19,793 nucleotides of DNA from Bacteroidales bacterium (lineage in GTDB: Bacteria; Bacteroidota; Bacteroidia; Bacteroidales; UBA932), in assembly GCA_016285215.1 (NCBI GenBank), contig JAEEQI010000021.1, forward strand, positions 1 to 19,793, written 5' to 3'. How positions within the stretch are numbered: the first letter of the stretch is position 1; the number at the start of each line of letters is the position of its first letter. Below the pieces are notes generated by a model that had not been told where the DNA came from, did not search any database, and saw only the letters and a program-made list of their open reading frames with translations. Below, piece by piece: positions 1-8,507 of the stretch. Made by a program: the position numbers and the translations under genes.

Positions 1-2
1 AA

Positions 3-16
3 AATTGTTAACAATT
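3..16. promoter_or_regulatory. 14-bp perfect palindrome upstream of rpmE2
   Basis: AATTGTTAACAATT reads identically on both strands and ends 16 bases before the rpmE2 start codon. A dyad this close to a start could be an operator for a dimeric regulator, but AT-rich palindromes also arise by chance. Because the window begins here, the core promoter cannot be placed. No regulator is identified. Confidence 0.25.
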
Positions 17-32
17 ATATTTTTTACGTAAA

Positions 33-284
33 ATGAAGAAAGGAATTCATCCCGAAACCTACCGTCTTGTAGCTTTCAAGGATATGTCCAATGACACCGT
101 CTTCGTCACTCGCAGCTGCGCTCCCTCCAAGGAGAACATCACTGTAGAAGGCGTTGAGTACCCGCTGGTGAAGCTGGAAATTTCCAACACTTCCCACCCG
201 TTCTACACGGGCAAGGTGAAGCTTGTGGACACCGCCGGCCGCGTGGATATGTTCTATCAGAGATACAAGAGCCGCAAAAAATAA
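33..284 (+). CDS. rpmE2: 50S ribosomal protein L31 type B
   Basis: The 83-residue protein is a component of the large ribosomal subunit. It begins MKKGIHPE and carries the L31 core, with HPFYTGK in the middle and a basic tail ending YKSRKK. It has only one cysteine (in the segment RSCAPS) and lacks the CxxC zinc-ribbon cysteines of type A L31, which makes it the zinc-independent type B form. Its length matches that family. The ATG is preceded by an AT-rich stretch without a clear Shine-Dalgarno sequence, as is usual in Bacteroidota. The gene appears to be a single transcription unit, since a strong terminator follows within 30 bases. In many bacteria type B L31 replaces the zinc form under zinc limitation. 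Whether a second copy exists in this genome cannot be seen. Confidence 0.95.
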   Translation: MKKGIHPETYRLVAFKDMSNDTVFVTRSCAPSKENITVEGVEYPLVKLEISNTSHPFYTGKVKLVDTAGRVDMFYQRYKSRKK

Positions 285-305
285 ATTTTGCGACCCAAAG
301 GTTGA

Positions 306-346
306 AAAAAGGAGACTCAAAATTTGGGCCTCCTTTTTCTTTTTTT
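306..346 (+). terminator. Intrinsic terminator after rpmE2
   Basis: Bases 306-314 (AAAAAGGAG) pair perfectly with 330-338 (CTCCTTTTT) across a 15-nt loop, and a long T-rich tail follows. The hairpin begins 21 bases after the rpmE2 stop codon. A competing pairing is possible between CCCAAA at 294-299 and TTTGGG at 323-328, but the GGAG/CTCC stem next to the T tract is the standard terminator form. Confidence 0.8.
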
Positions 347-358
347 TATTTTTTTTAC

Positions 359-366
359 TAACTTTG
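359..366 (+). promoter_or_regulatory. Putative Bacteroidota -7 promoter element for carAB
   Basis: TAACTTTG matches the Bacteroidota primary sigma factor -7 consensus TAnnTTTG. The region about 20 bases upstream is a T tract with no clear TTTG, so the -33 box is weak. Initiation would fall near base 372, giving a leader of about 130 nt ahead of the carAB start at 501. It is the only good consensus match I found between rpmE2 and carAB. Confidence 0.55.
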
Positions 367-462
367 CATCCCGTGAGTAGTGTAACAAAGATACCCTTTA
401 GCGTCCTTGTGTCCACCCGGCTGGGCATTGTTGCACTGACAGCTATTATACTCTACAGTTTA

Positions 463-496
463 CCGGTTCTCCCCGATGGTGGAACCGGCTTTTTTT
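463..496 (+). terminator. Terminator-like hairpin abutting the carAB start (possible attenuator)
   Basis: CCGGTTC at 463-469 pairs perfectly with GAACCGG at 482-488, with a 12-nt intervening loop. After one C comes a run of seven Ts at 490-496. This is the layout of a Rho-independent terminator, yet it ends four bases before the carAB ATG at 501. It lies inside the leader that starts near 372, so it could stop transcription before the pyrimidine operon, as an attenuator would. The alternatives are the end of a separate small RNA of about 125 nt, or a structure that limits ribosome access. I could not find an obvious antiterminator pairing partner for the CCGGTTC arm upstream, nor a leader peptide with an ATG start. 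Confidence 0.6.
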
Positions 497-500
497 GTGT

Positions 501-3500
501 ATGAAAGCATCCTTGATATTGGAAGACGGATCCCGCTACGAAGGGACCGCATTCGGAAGTCTCCGGAACACCTCCGGCGAAGTGGTATTCAACACGGCTA
601 TGACCGGCTACCCGGAAAGCCTGACCGACCCTTCTTACGCCGGCCAGATTCTGGTGTCCACTTTCCCGCTCATTGGCAACTACGGCGTACCGCCGCACGG
701 TAAGGAAGAAGACGGCCTGGAAGAGAACTTCGAAGGCAGTCACATCTATGCCCGTGCCCTGGTGGTGGCCGACTACAGCAGCGCCTACAGCCACTGGAAC
801 GCAGAGGAAAACCTGGAAGAGTGGCTCAAACGGGAAGACATCCCCGCCATCACCGGCATTGACACCCGCGCCCTCACCAAGGCCCTCCGTGAGAAGGGCG
901 TGATGCGCGGCCGCATCGTGATGGAAGGACAGGCCGAAGAAGCCGGAAACGATACTTACGAAGACCACAACTTTGTGGCCGAAGTCTCCTGCCGCGAGGT
1001 CATCCACTACCTCCCGGCCCAGACCCCTCGCAAGAAGGTGGTGCTGGTAGACTGCGGCTGCAAGTACAATATCATCCGCTGCCTCCTCTCCAGAAACCTG
1101 GAAGTGATCCGCGTCCCGTGGAACTACGACTATACCGGAATGGAGTACGACGGCCTGTTCCTGAGCAACGGCCCGGGCAACCCCGAGCAGTGCAAGGAAG
1201 CCGTGGACATCCTGCGCAAAGTACTGGCCCAAGGCCTGAAGGATGCCAAGGAAGGCCGCCCGGTGAAGCCCATTATGGGTATCTGCCTGGGTAACCAGCT
1301 CCTGGGCATTGCCGCCGGAGCCCGCGTCTATAAACTCAAATACGGCCACCGCGGTCACAACCAGCCGGTGCGCCTCAACGGCACCACCGAGTGCTTCATC
1401 ACCAGCCAGAACCACGGTTACGCCATTGCCAACGACTCCCTCCCCGAAGGCTGGAAGCCCCTGCTGGTCAATATGAACGACGGCTCCAACGAAGGTATGG
1501 AGCACGAAAATATGCCCTGGTTCTCCGTCCAGTTCCACCCCGAGGCCAACGGCGGCCCGCTGGATACCGAGGTTCTCTTTGACCGCTTTGCCGACCTTAT
1601 GGAGCATCCCCTCACGGACGGCCGCGCTCCCATCAGCGGCCACCTGCAGAAGGCCATTCCCCAGACGCAGCCCAAGAAGGCCATCTCCACCGTGCTGGTG
1701 CTGGGTTCCGGCGCCCTCAAGATTGGCGAGGCCGGTGAGTTTGACTACTCCGGTTCCCAGGCCCTCAAGGCCCTGCGCGAAGAAGGCATCCGGACCGTGC
1801 TCATCAACCCCAACATTGCCACTGTCCAGACCAGCGAAGGCATAGCCGACAAGATTTACTTCCTGCCCGTAACGCCCGACTTTGTAGAAAAAGTCATCCG
1901 CAAGGAGCGCCCGGACGGCATCTTCCTCTCCTTTGGCGGCCAGACGGCCCTCAACTGCGGCATCCAGCTCTACAAGAGCGGTGTGCTGGAGCGCTACGGC
2001 GTGCAGGTGCTGGGAACGCCCGTCCAGACCATCATTGACACGGAAGACCGCGAGCTCTTTGTAGAGAAGCTGGACGAGATTGACGTCAAGACCATCAGCA
2101 GCGTTGCCTGCTCCTCCATAGAAGAAGCCAAGAAGGCTGCTTCCGAACTGGGTTATCCCGTGATCCTGCGTTCGGCCTTTGCCCTGGGCGGCCTGGGTTC
2201 CGGCTTCTGCGACGACGAAGCCCAGCTCCTCAAGCTGGCCGAAAAGTCCTTCTCCTTCTCCCCGCAGGTGCTGGTAGAGAAGAGCCTGAAGGGCTGGAAA
2301 GAAATTGAATACGAAGTGGTGCGCGATGCCTACGACAACTGCATCACGGTTTGTAATATGGAAAACTTTGACCCGCTGGGCATCCACACGGGTGAAAGTA
2401 TTGTGATTGCTCCCTCCCAGACCCTCTCCAACGAGGAATACCACTTCCTCCGCTGCCTGGCCATCAAGATTGTGCGCCACCTGGGTATCGTGGGTGAGTG
2501 CAACGTGCAGTATGCCTTCGACCCCAACTCGGAGGACTACCGCGTCATTGAGGTGAACGCCCGTCTGAGCCGCTCTTCGGCCCTGGCTTCCAAGGCCACC
2601 GGCTATCCCCTGGCCTTCATTGCCGCCAAGCTGGGCCTGGGCAAGGGTCTGTTCGATCTTAGAAACAGCGTGACCCAGACCACTTCGGCCTACTTTGAGC
2701 CCGCCCTGGACTATGTGGTTTGCAAGATCCCCCGCTGGGACCTGGGCAAATTCCACGGAGTTGACCGCGAAATTGGCTCCAGTATGAAGTCCGTGGGTGA
2801 GGTGATGTCCATTGGCCGAACCTTTGAGGAAGCCATCCAGAAGGGTCTGCGTATGATTGGACAGGGTATGCACGGTTTTGTAGAGAACCGTCCCCTCCCC
2901 TTCGCCGACCTGGACAAAGCCCTCCGCGAGCCCACCGATATGCGCATCTTTGCCATCTGCGAGGCTATGCACCAGGGTTACACCGTAGAACGCATACACG
3001 AACTTACCAAGATAGATCGCTGGTTCCTCTTGAAGCTGCTCAACATCATCCATCTGGATCAGCAGCTTCAGGAATACAGCGTGGAGAGCCTCCCCGCCGA
3101 CCTCCTGCGCCGCGCCAAGGTGTACGGCTTCTCCGACTTCCAGATTGCCCGCGCCACCGCCGGCAAGGATGGCAAGCCGGAAGGCCTGGCCGTCCGCGCC
3201 CGCCGCGAGTCCCTGGGCATTGTCCCCTACGTCAAGCAGATTGACACCCTGGCCGGCGAATTCCCCGCCGAGACCAACTACCTCTATATGACCTACCAGG
3301 CCACGGAGCACGATGTGGCTCCCGGCAGCGAAGACAGCCGCGAGGGCGTGGTGGTGCTGGGTTCCGGCGCCTACCGCATTGGTTCCTCCGTGGAGTTTGA
3401 CTGGTGCTGCGTGCAGGCCGTCAAGACCATCCGCAACCACGGCTACCGCAGCGTAGTGGTCAACTACAACCCGGAAACGGTTTCCACCGACTACGACGTA

Positions 3501-4889
3501 ACCGACCGCCTCTACTTTGACGAGCTCTCCTTCGAGCGCGTTCTGGATGTGGTGGCTATGGAATCGCCCAAGGGCGTGGTGGTCTCCACCGGCGGACAGA
3601 TCCCCAACAACCTGGCCGTCAAGCTGGCCAACCGGGGCATCCGCCTGATGGGCACTTCGGCCGAAGACATTGACCGGGCCGAAGACCGCAAGAAGTTCTC
3701 CGCTATGCTGGACGGTCTGGGCGTGGACCAGCCCGAATGGGGCGAGCTCACCTCGCAGGCCGATATTGACAGCTTCATTGGCCGCGTGGGCTTCCCCGTG
3801 TTGGTGAGACCTTCCTATGTGCTCTCCGGTGCCGCTATGAACATCTGCTCCAACCAGGAAGAGCTGGAGCGCTTCCTGCAGCTGGCCGCCACGGTCTCCC
3901 AGGAGCACCCGGTGGTGGTGAGCCGCTTTATTGAAAACGCAAAGGAAATTGAATTTGACGCCGTGGCCGACCACGGTCAGATCATAGCCTACGCCATTGG
4001 CGAGCACGTGGAGTTTGCCGGTGTCCACTCCGGTGACGCCACCATCCAGTTCCCGCCGCAGAAGCTGTATGTGGAGACGGTGCGCCGCATCAAGCGCATC
4101 AGCCGCCAGATTGCCGCCGGCCTGCACATCTCCGGTCCCTTCAACATCCAGTACCTGGCCAAGGAGAACGACGTTAAAGTTATCGAGTGCAACCTGCGCG
4201 CCAGCCGCAGCTTCCCGTTCGTGAGCAAGGTTCTCAAGATCAACCTGGTGGAACTGGCCACCAAGATTATGCTGGGAGAGAAAGTGACGCCTCCGTCCAA
4301 GGACCTCTTTGACCTGGACTGCGTGGGTATCAAGGCTTCCCAGTTCTCCTTCAACCGCCTCCAGAAGGCAGACCCCGTGCTGGGTGTGGATATGGCCTCT
4401 ACCGGTGAGGTAGGCTGCATTGGAGATGATGTACCCACCGCCATCCTGGAGTCTATGCTCTCGGTAGGTTACCGGGTGCCCAAGCAGAACATCCTCCTGT
4501 CTACGGGTACGCCCAGACAGAAGGCCGATATGCTCCCGGCCGCCCGTATGCTGGTGGACCACGGCTACAAGCTGTTTGCCACCGGCGGCACCTCCCGCTA
4601 CCTCACGGAGAACGGAGTTCCCAACACCCTGGTCCACTGGCCCAGCGAGCCCGACAAGGAGCCCCAGGCCCTGGATCTGCTGCACCGCAAAGAGATTGAC
4701 CTGGTGGTGAACATTCCCAAGGACCTCACCCCTCGTGAGCTGTCCAACGGATACAAGATTCGCCGCGCAGCCATAGACCTCAACATCCCGCTGGTCACCA
4801 ACGCCCGCCTGGCAGCGGCCTTCATTTCGGCCTTCTGCACCGTGGACATTGACAGCATTCCCATCAAGAGCTGGGACGAATTCGCTTAA
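501..4889 (+). CDS. carAB: Single-chain glutamine-dependent carbamoyl-phosphate synthetase (CarA-CarB fusion, CAD-like)
   Basis: The 1,462-residue enzyme makes carbamoyl phosphate from glutamine, bicarbonate and two ATP, the first step of pyrimidine synthesis, also feeding arginine. Residues 1-370 are the small-subunit and class I glutaminase part, with nucleophile Cys262 in GICLGN and catalytic His346/Glu348 in VQFHPEA. After a linker of about 30 residues, the two ATP-grasp halves follow, marked by LGSGALKIGEAGEFDYSGSQ at 401 and LGSGAYRIGSSVEFDW at 953. The C-terminal MGS-like allosteric domain starts near 1331. The usual bacterial form is two proteins of roughly 380 and 1,070 residues. Here they are one chain, as in eukaryotic CPSases, and many stretches resemble animal CAD as I remember it. 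GICLGN has Asn where CAD and E. coli CarA have His. An in-frame TTG at 495 is possible, but ATG 501 starts the conserved MKASLILEDG. The whole gene lacks TTA, CTA and TCA codons. Confidence 0.95.
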   Translation: MKASLILEDGSRYEGTAFGSLRNTSGEVVFNTAMTGYPESLTDPSYAGQILVSTFPLIGNYGVPPHGKEEDGLEENFEGSHIYARALVVADYSSAYSHWNAEENLEEWLKREDIPAITGIDTRALTKALREKGVMRGRIVMEGQAEEAGNDTYEDHNFVAEVSCREVIHYLPAQTPRKKVVLVDCGCKYNIIRCLLSRNLEVIRVPWNYDYTGMEYDGLFLSNGPGNPEQCKEAVDILRKVLAQGLKDAKEGRPVKPIMGICLGNQLLGIAAGARVYKLKYGHRGHNQPVRLNGTTECFITSQNHGYAIANDSLPEGWKPLLVNMNDGSNEGMEHENMPWFSVQFHPEANGGPLDTEVLFDRFADLMEHPLTDGRAPISGHLQKAIPQTQPKKAISTVLVLGSGALKIGEAGEFDYSGSQALKALREEGIRTVLINPNIATVQTSEGIADKIYFLPVTPDFVEKVIRKERPDGIFLSFGGQTALNCGIQLYKSGVLERYGVQVLGTPVQTIIDTEDRELFVEKLDEIDVKTISSVACSSIEEAKKAASELGYPVILRSAFALGGLGSGFCDDEAQLLKLAEKSFSFSPQVLVEKSLKGWKEIEYEVVRDAYDNCITVCNMENFDPLGIHTGESIVIAPSQTLSNEEYHFLRCLAIKIVRHLGIVGECNVQYAFDPNSEDYRVIEVNARLSRSSALASKATGYPLAFIAAKLGLGKGLFDLRNSVTQTTSAYFEPALDYVVCKIPRWDLGKFHGVDREIGSSMKSVGEVMSIGRTFEEAIQKGLRMIGQGMHGFVENRPLPFADLDKALREPTDMRIFAICEAMHQGYTVERIHELTKIDRWFLLKLLNIIHLDQQLQEYSVESLPADLLRRAKVYGFSDFQIARATAGKDGKPEGLAVRARRESLGIVPYVKQIDTLAGEFPAETNYLYMTYQATEHDVAPGSEDSREGVVVLGSGAYRIGSSVEFDWCCVQAVKTIRNHGYRSVVVNYNPETVSTDYDVTDRLYFDELSFERVLDVVAMESPKGVVVSTGGQIPNNLAVKLANRGIRLMGTSAEDIDRAEDRKKFSAMLDGLGVDQPEWGELTSQADIDSFIGRVGFPVLVRPSYVLSGAAMNICSNQEELERFLQLAATVSQEHPVVVSRFIENAKEIEFDAVADHGQIIAYAIGEHVEFAGVHSGDATIQFPPQKLYVETVRRIKRISRQIAAGLHISGPFNIQYLAKENDVKVIECNLRASRSFPFVSKVLKINLVELATKIMLGEKVTPPSKDLFDLDCVGIKASQFSFNRLQKADPVLGVDMASTGEVGCIGDDVPTAILESMLSVGYRVPKQNILLSTGTPRQKADMLPAARMLVDHGYKLFATGGTSRYLTENGVPNTLVHWPSEPDKEPQALDLLHRKEIDLVVNIPKDLTPRELSNGYKIRRAAIDLNIPLVTNARLAAAFISAFCTVDIDSIPIKSWDEFA

Positions 4890-4913
4890 TGGAAACACAC
4901 AACCTTATAGTAT

Positions 4914-7100
4914 ATGAGCAAACTTAGATTTGACGTTGTTCAAGACGCCTTCAAGAAAAGAGCGCTGGAAGTAGTGGCTCCCGCCAGTCTGCCGTCCAAG
5001 TATTTCGGCGAACTGGTGTTCAACCGCGAAATGATGCGCAAGTACCTGGATATCAGGGTCTACGAAGCCCTGATTGACTGCATTGACAACGGCCGTCCGT
5101 TGGATCTGGCCACCGCAGACGAGGTGGCCGACGGTATGAAGGAATGGGCCCTGAGCCACGGTGTGACCCACATCACCCACTGGTTCCAGCCCCTCACGGA
5201 AGTAACCGCCGAGAAGCACGACTCCCTTATGGAATACGACCGCAAGGGAGGTATGATTGAATCCTTCAACGGAAAAGCCCTCATCCAGCAGGAACCGGAT
5301 GCCTCCTCCTTCCCCAGCGGCGGTATCCGTGCCACCTTCGAGGCCCGCGGCTACACTGCCTGGGACCCCACCTCTCCGGTCTTCATCCAGGACGACACCC
5401 TGTGCATCCCCACCATCTTCATCTCTTACACCGGAGAAGCTCTGGACTACAAGGCTCCGCTCAAGAAGGCCCTCAAGGCCGTCTCCGACGCCGCCATTCC
5501 CATCTGCAAACTCTTCAACCCCAAGGTTAAGAAAGTGGTTTCCTACCTGGGCTGGGAGCAGGAGTACTTCCTGGTAGATGAGGACCTGTACGCCGCCCGT
5601 CCCGACCTGATGCTCACCGGCCGCACCCTTATGGGTCACGCCTCATCCAAGAACCAGCAGCTGGACGACCATTACTTTGGTGCCATCCCCACCCGTGTGG
5701 CCGCCTTTATGCGCGATCTGGAGTTTGAGGGCTACAAGCTGGGCATTCCGCTCAAGACCCGTCACAACGAGGTAGCTCCCAACCAGTTTGAGTTTGCTCC
5801 CATCTTTGGTGAGTGCAACCTTTCCAACGACCAGAATCAGATGATTATGAACACCATGAACCGCGTTGCCCGCAAGCACGGTTTTGTGGTTCTGCTGCAC
5901 GAGAAGCCCTTTGCCGGCATCAACGGTTCCGGTAAGCACAACAACTGGTCGCTGGGTACCGATACCGGCACTTTGCTTATGGCTCCCGGCAAGGATGCCA
6001 AGGGCAACCTGCAGTTCATCATCTTCTTTGTAAACGTACTGGCCGCCGTGCAGCGCCACAACGCCCTGCTCAAGGCCAGCATCGCCAGCGCCACCAACGC
6101 CCACCGTCTGGGTGCCAACGAGGCTCCGCCCGCAATTGTTTCGGCCTTCCTGGGTCAGACTATGACCGAGGTGCTGCACAAGCTGCTGGAGGTTCCCTCC
6201 GGCACTCCCATCGAGATTGCCGGCAAGAAAGGCGCCTCCGTGGGTATTGTGGAAATCCCCCAGATTTTCCTGGACAATACGGACCGCAACCGCACCTCTC
6301 CCTTTGCCTTCACCGGCAACCGCTTTGAGTTCCGCGCCGTGGGTTCCAGCGCCAACTGCGCCGGTGCTATGACCGTGCTCAACGCCGCCGTGGCCCAGCA
6401 GCTCATTGAGTTCAAGGCCGCCCTGGACAAGGAGATGGCCGCCGGCAAGCCGCTGGAAGTGGCTGCTATGGATGTGCTCAAGCCCATCATCCGCTCCATC
6501 ATTGACGTGGTTTGCTTTGACGGCAACGGTTATTCCGACGAATGGAAGAAGGAAGCCGCCCGCCGCGGCCTGGATACCGAGACCCGCGTTCCCGAGATGT
6601 TCAAGGCTTTCACCAAGCCCGAGTCCGTGGAGCTCTTCACTTCCCTGGGCATTTACAACCTCAAGGAACTGCAGGCCCGCAACGAGGTCAAGTGGGAGAT
6701 GTACACCAAGAAGATCCAGATTGAAGCCCGCGTGATGGGACGTATGGCCACCAACCATATCATTCCCGCCGCCCTGGCCTACCAGACCAAGCTGCTCAAA
6801 AACGTGAAACTGATGAAGGATGTCTGCCCCGACACCTATGAATCCCAGGCCAACGTAGCCCTGGATCTGGTGCGCAACATCTCCTCGCTGGTGTCTGACA
6901 TCACCACCAAGGTGGACGAGATGGTAGAGGCCCGCAAGGCAGCCAACGTTCTGGAGAACGAGTACGAGAAGGCCAAGGCCTATCACGCCATTGCCGAGCG
7001 CCTGGAAGCCATCCGCAAGCCCATTGACAAACTGGAAGAGATTGTGGACAACGACGTTTGGCCGCTGCCCAAGTATCGCGAACTCCTGTTCATCAATTAA
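4914..7100 (+). CDS. glnN: Glutamine synthetase type III
   Basis: The 728-residue cytoplasmic enzyme makes glutamine from glutamate, ammonia and ATP. Its length fits the GSIII family (about 700-730 residues), well above GSI or GSII. Recognisable motifs include FPSGGIRATFEARGYTAWD near the N terminus, EQEYFLVD in the metal-binding region, NGSGKHNNWS (residues 337-346) and NRTSPFAFTGNRFEFRAVGS (about 459-478) at the active site. The C-terminal part is predicted to be helical. GSIII is typical of Bacteroidota and cyanobacteria. The gene starts 24 bases after carAB, with no terminator between, and its stop codon overlaps the purF start by one base. It thus sits between two glutamine-consuming enzymes. 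No PII or GlnR-type regulator is seen nearby. Confidence 0.95.
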   Translation: MSKLRFDVVQDAFKKRALEVVAPASLPSKYFGELVFNREMMRKYLDIRVYEALIDCIDNGRPLDLATADEVADGMKEWALSHGVTHITHWFQPLTEVTAEKHDSLMEYDRKGGMIESFNGKALIQQEPDASSFPSGGIRATFEARGYTAWDPTSPVFIQDDTLCIPTIFISYTGEALDYKAPLKKALKAVSDAAIPICKLFNPKVKKVVSYLGWEQEYFLVDEDLYAARPDLMLTGRTLMGHASSKNQQLDDHYFGAIPTRVAAFMRDLEFEGYKLGIPLKTRHNEVAPNQFEFAPIFGECNLSNDQNQMIMNTMNRVARKHGFVVLLHEKPFAGINGSGKHNNWSLGTDTGTLLMAPGKDAKGNLQFIIFFVNVLAAVQRHNALLKASIASATNAHRLGANEAPPAIVSAFLGQTMTEVLHKLLEVPSGTPIEIAGKKGASVGIVEIPQIFLDNTDRNRTSPFAFTGNRFEFRAVGSSANCAGAMTVLNAAVAQQLIEFKAALDKEMAAGKPLEVAAMDVLKPIIRSIIDVVCFDGNGYSDEWKKEAARRGLDTETRVPEMFKAFTKPESVELFTSLGIYNLKELQARNEVKWEMYTKKIQIEARVMGRMATNHIIPAALAYQTKLLKNVKLMKDVCPDTYESQANVALDLVRNISSLVSDITTKVDEMVEARKAANVLENEYEKAKAYHAIAERLEAIRKPIDKLEEIVDNDVWPLPKYRELLFIN

Positions 7101-8494
7101 TGTATTTTTCCGATTCCAGAGAGTTACACGAAGAGTGCGGCGTAGTGGGGTTCTACGGTGTAGACCACGCTGCGACGCACGCTTTCCTCGCACTCCAGAG
7201 TCTCCAGCACCGGGGACAGCAGGGCTGCGGCATTGCCACGGTGGACCCTTCCGGCCAGATTCTTCTCCAGAAGAACGCCGGTCTGGTAAAGGAAGTCTTT
7301 AGCCAGAAGGACATAGAGAATCTTCCCGGCACTTCCTGCATCGGCCACGTCCGTTATCCTACCACCAATGTGGGCGGTCAGGAAAACATCCAGCCCTTCC
7401 TCTTCTCCCGCCTGGGAGGTCCCTTTGCCCTGGCTCACAATGGCAACATTGTCAATGCCGGGCAGGTAACGAAGTATCTGGAAAAGCAGGGACACCTGTT
7501 CCGCAGCACCTCCGACAGCGAGCTGTTTGCCTACCTCATTGGCACCACTATGCGCCAGGCCAGCAACTGGGAAGCCCGGATTACCCGCGCCGCCAACCTC
7601 CTGGACGGAGCGTTTGCCACGGTGATCCTCACCCCCAACGCTTTGTACGCCTGCCGCGACAAATACGGCTTCCGTCCCCTCTCCCTGGGTAAGCTGGGCT
7701 CCGGCTACATTGTGGCCAGCGAGACCTGCGCCCTGGAAACGGTGGGGGCCCAGTGGATCCGCGACGTAGAGCCCGGAGAACTGCTCACCATTGACAAGGA
7801 CGGTGTCCACAGCAGCTGGCATTCCCGCACAGGCCTGCACCGGATGTGTGCAATGGAGTACATTTACTTTGCCCGTCCGGACAGCGTCATCGAGGGCTGC
7901 AGCGTGCACGCCTTCCGCAAAATGTCGGGACGCCTCCTGCAGGCCGAACATCCCGCCGACGCCGACCTCGTGACCTGCGTGCCCGAGTCCAGTATGAGCG
8001 CCGCAATGGGTTTTGCCGAGGCCTCGCACCTCCCTCTGGAAATGGGAATCATCAAGAACATCTACGTAGCCCGCACCTTCATCCAGCCCACGCAGTCTAT
8101 GCGCAACGTGGGCGTCAAGATGAAGCTCTCGCCGGTTACCAGCATAGTGAAAGGCAAACGCGTGGCCGTCATAGACGACTCCATAGTCCGCGGCACCACC
8201 TCCAAGATCCTGGTGCAGATGCTGCGGGAAGCCGGCGCCACGGCGGTCCATATGCGCATTGCCAGTCCTCCCTACGCGTGGCCCTGCTTCTACGGCATAG
8301 ACACCGGTACCAGCGACCAGCTGCTGGCATCGGGCCGAAGCCTCCAGGAAATCAGCGATTTCATAGGGGCCGATTCGCTGGGATACCTCTCGGTGGAAGC
8401 CCTCTACAAGGCCTCCGGCCGCCAACAGCTCTGCACGGCCTGCTTTGACGGCAGGTACCCTACCGAGCTGTATAACGAACCAGACAATAAATAG
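7100..8494 (+). CDS. purF: Amidophosphoribosyltransferase (glutamine-PRPP amidotransferase)
   Basis: The 464-residue enzyme transfers the glutamine amide nitrogen to PRPP to form phosphoribosylamine, the committed step of purine synthesis. The start at 7100 overlaps the glnN stop (TAATG). It gives a 12-residue propeptide ending HEE before Cys13, the N-terminal nucleophile, as in the Bacillus subtilis enzyme. A longer reading from 7058 is possible but would lie inside glnN. The glutaminase domain shows QHRGQQ and ALAHNGN. The phosphoribosyltransferase domain carries the PRPP loop VAVIDDSIVRGTTS at about 355-368. Cys250, Cys396, Cys445 and Cys448 match the [4Fe-4S] ligands of the B. subtilis-type enzyme, so this is expected to be an oxygen-sensitive iron-sulfur PurF, consistent with an anaerobe. 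Confidence 0.95.
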   Translation: MYFSDSRELHEECGVVGFYGVDHAATHAFLALQSLQHRGQQGCGIATVDPSGQILLQKNAGLVKEVFSQKDIENLPGTSCIGHVRYPTTNVGGQENIQPFLFSRLGGPFALAHNGNIVNAGQVTKYLEKQGHLFRSTSDSELFAYLIGTTMRQASNWEARITRAANLLDGAFATVILTPNALYACRDKYGFRPLSLGKLGSGYIVASETCALETVGAQWIRDVEPGELLTIDKDGVHSSWHSRTGLHRMCAMEYIYFARPDSVIEGCSVHAFRKMSGRLLQAEHPADADLVTCVPESSMSAAMGFAEASHLPLEMGIIKNIYVARTFIQPTQSMRNVGVKMKLSPVTSIVKGKRVAVIDDSIVRGTTSKILVQMLREAGATAVHMRIASPPYAWPCFYGIDTGTSDQLLASGRSLQEISDFIGADSLGYLSVEALYKASGRQQLCTACFDGRYPTELYNEPDNK

Positions 8495-8507
8495 TTTTAT
8501 TATTAAT

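Noticed and set aside
453..4898. Antisense open frame of 1,481 codons across carAB
   Set aside because: It is in exact codon register with carAB and is open only because the gene avoids TTA, CTA and TCA. Its translation is low-complexity and rich in Gly, His, Val and Ala, with no recognisable domain.
7058..7099. Upstream in-frame start for purF
   Set aside because: It lies inside glnN and would add 14 residues before the propeptide. The start at 7100 gives a 12-residue propeptide ahead of the nucleophile cysteine, as in known enzymes.
8445..8507. Upstream start for purA
   Set aside because: It lies inside the end of purF. ATG 8508 directly precedes the conserved N terminus.
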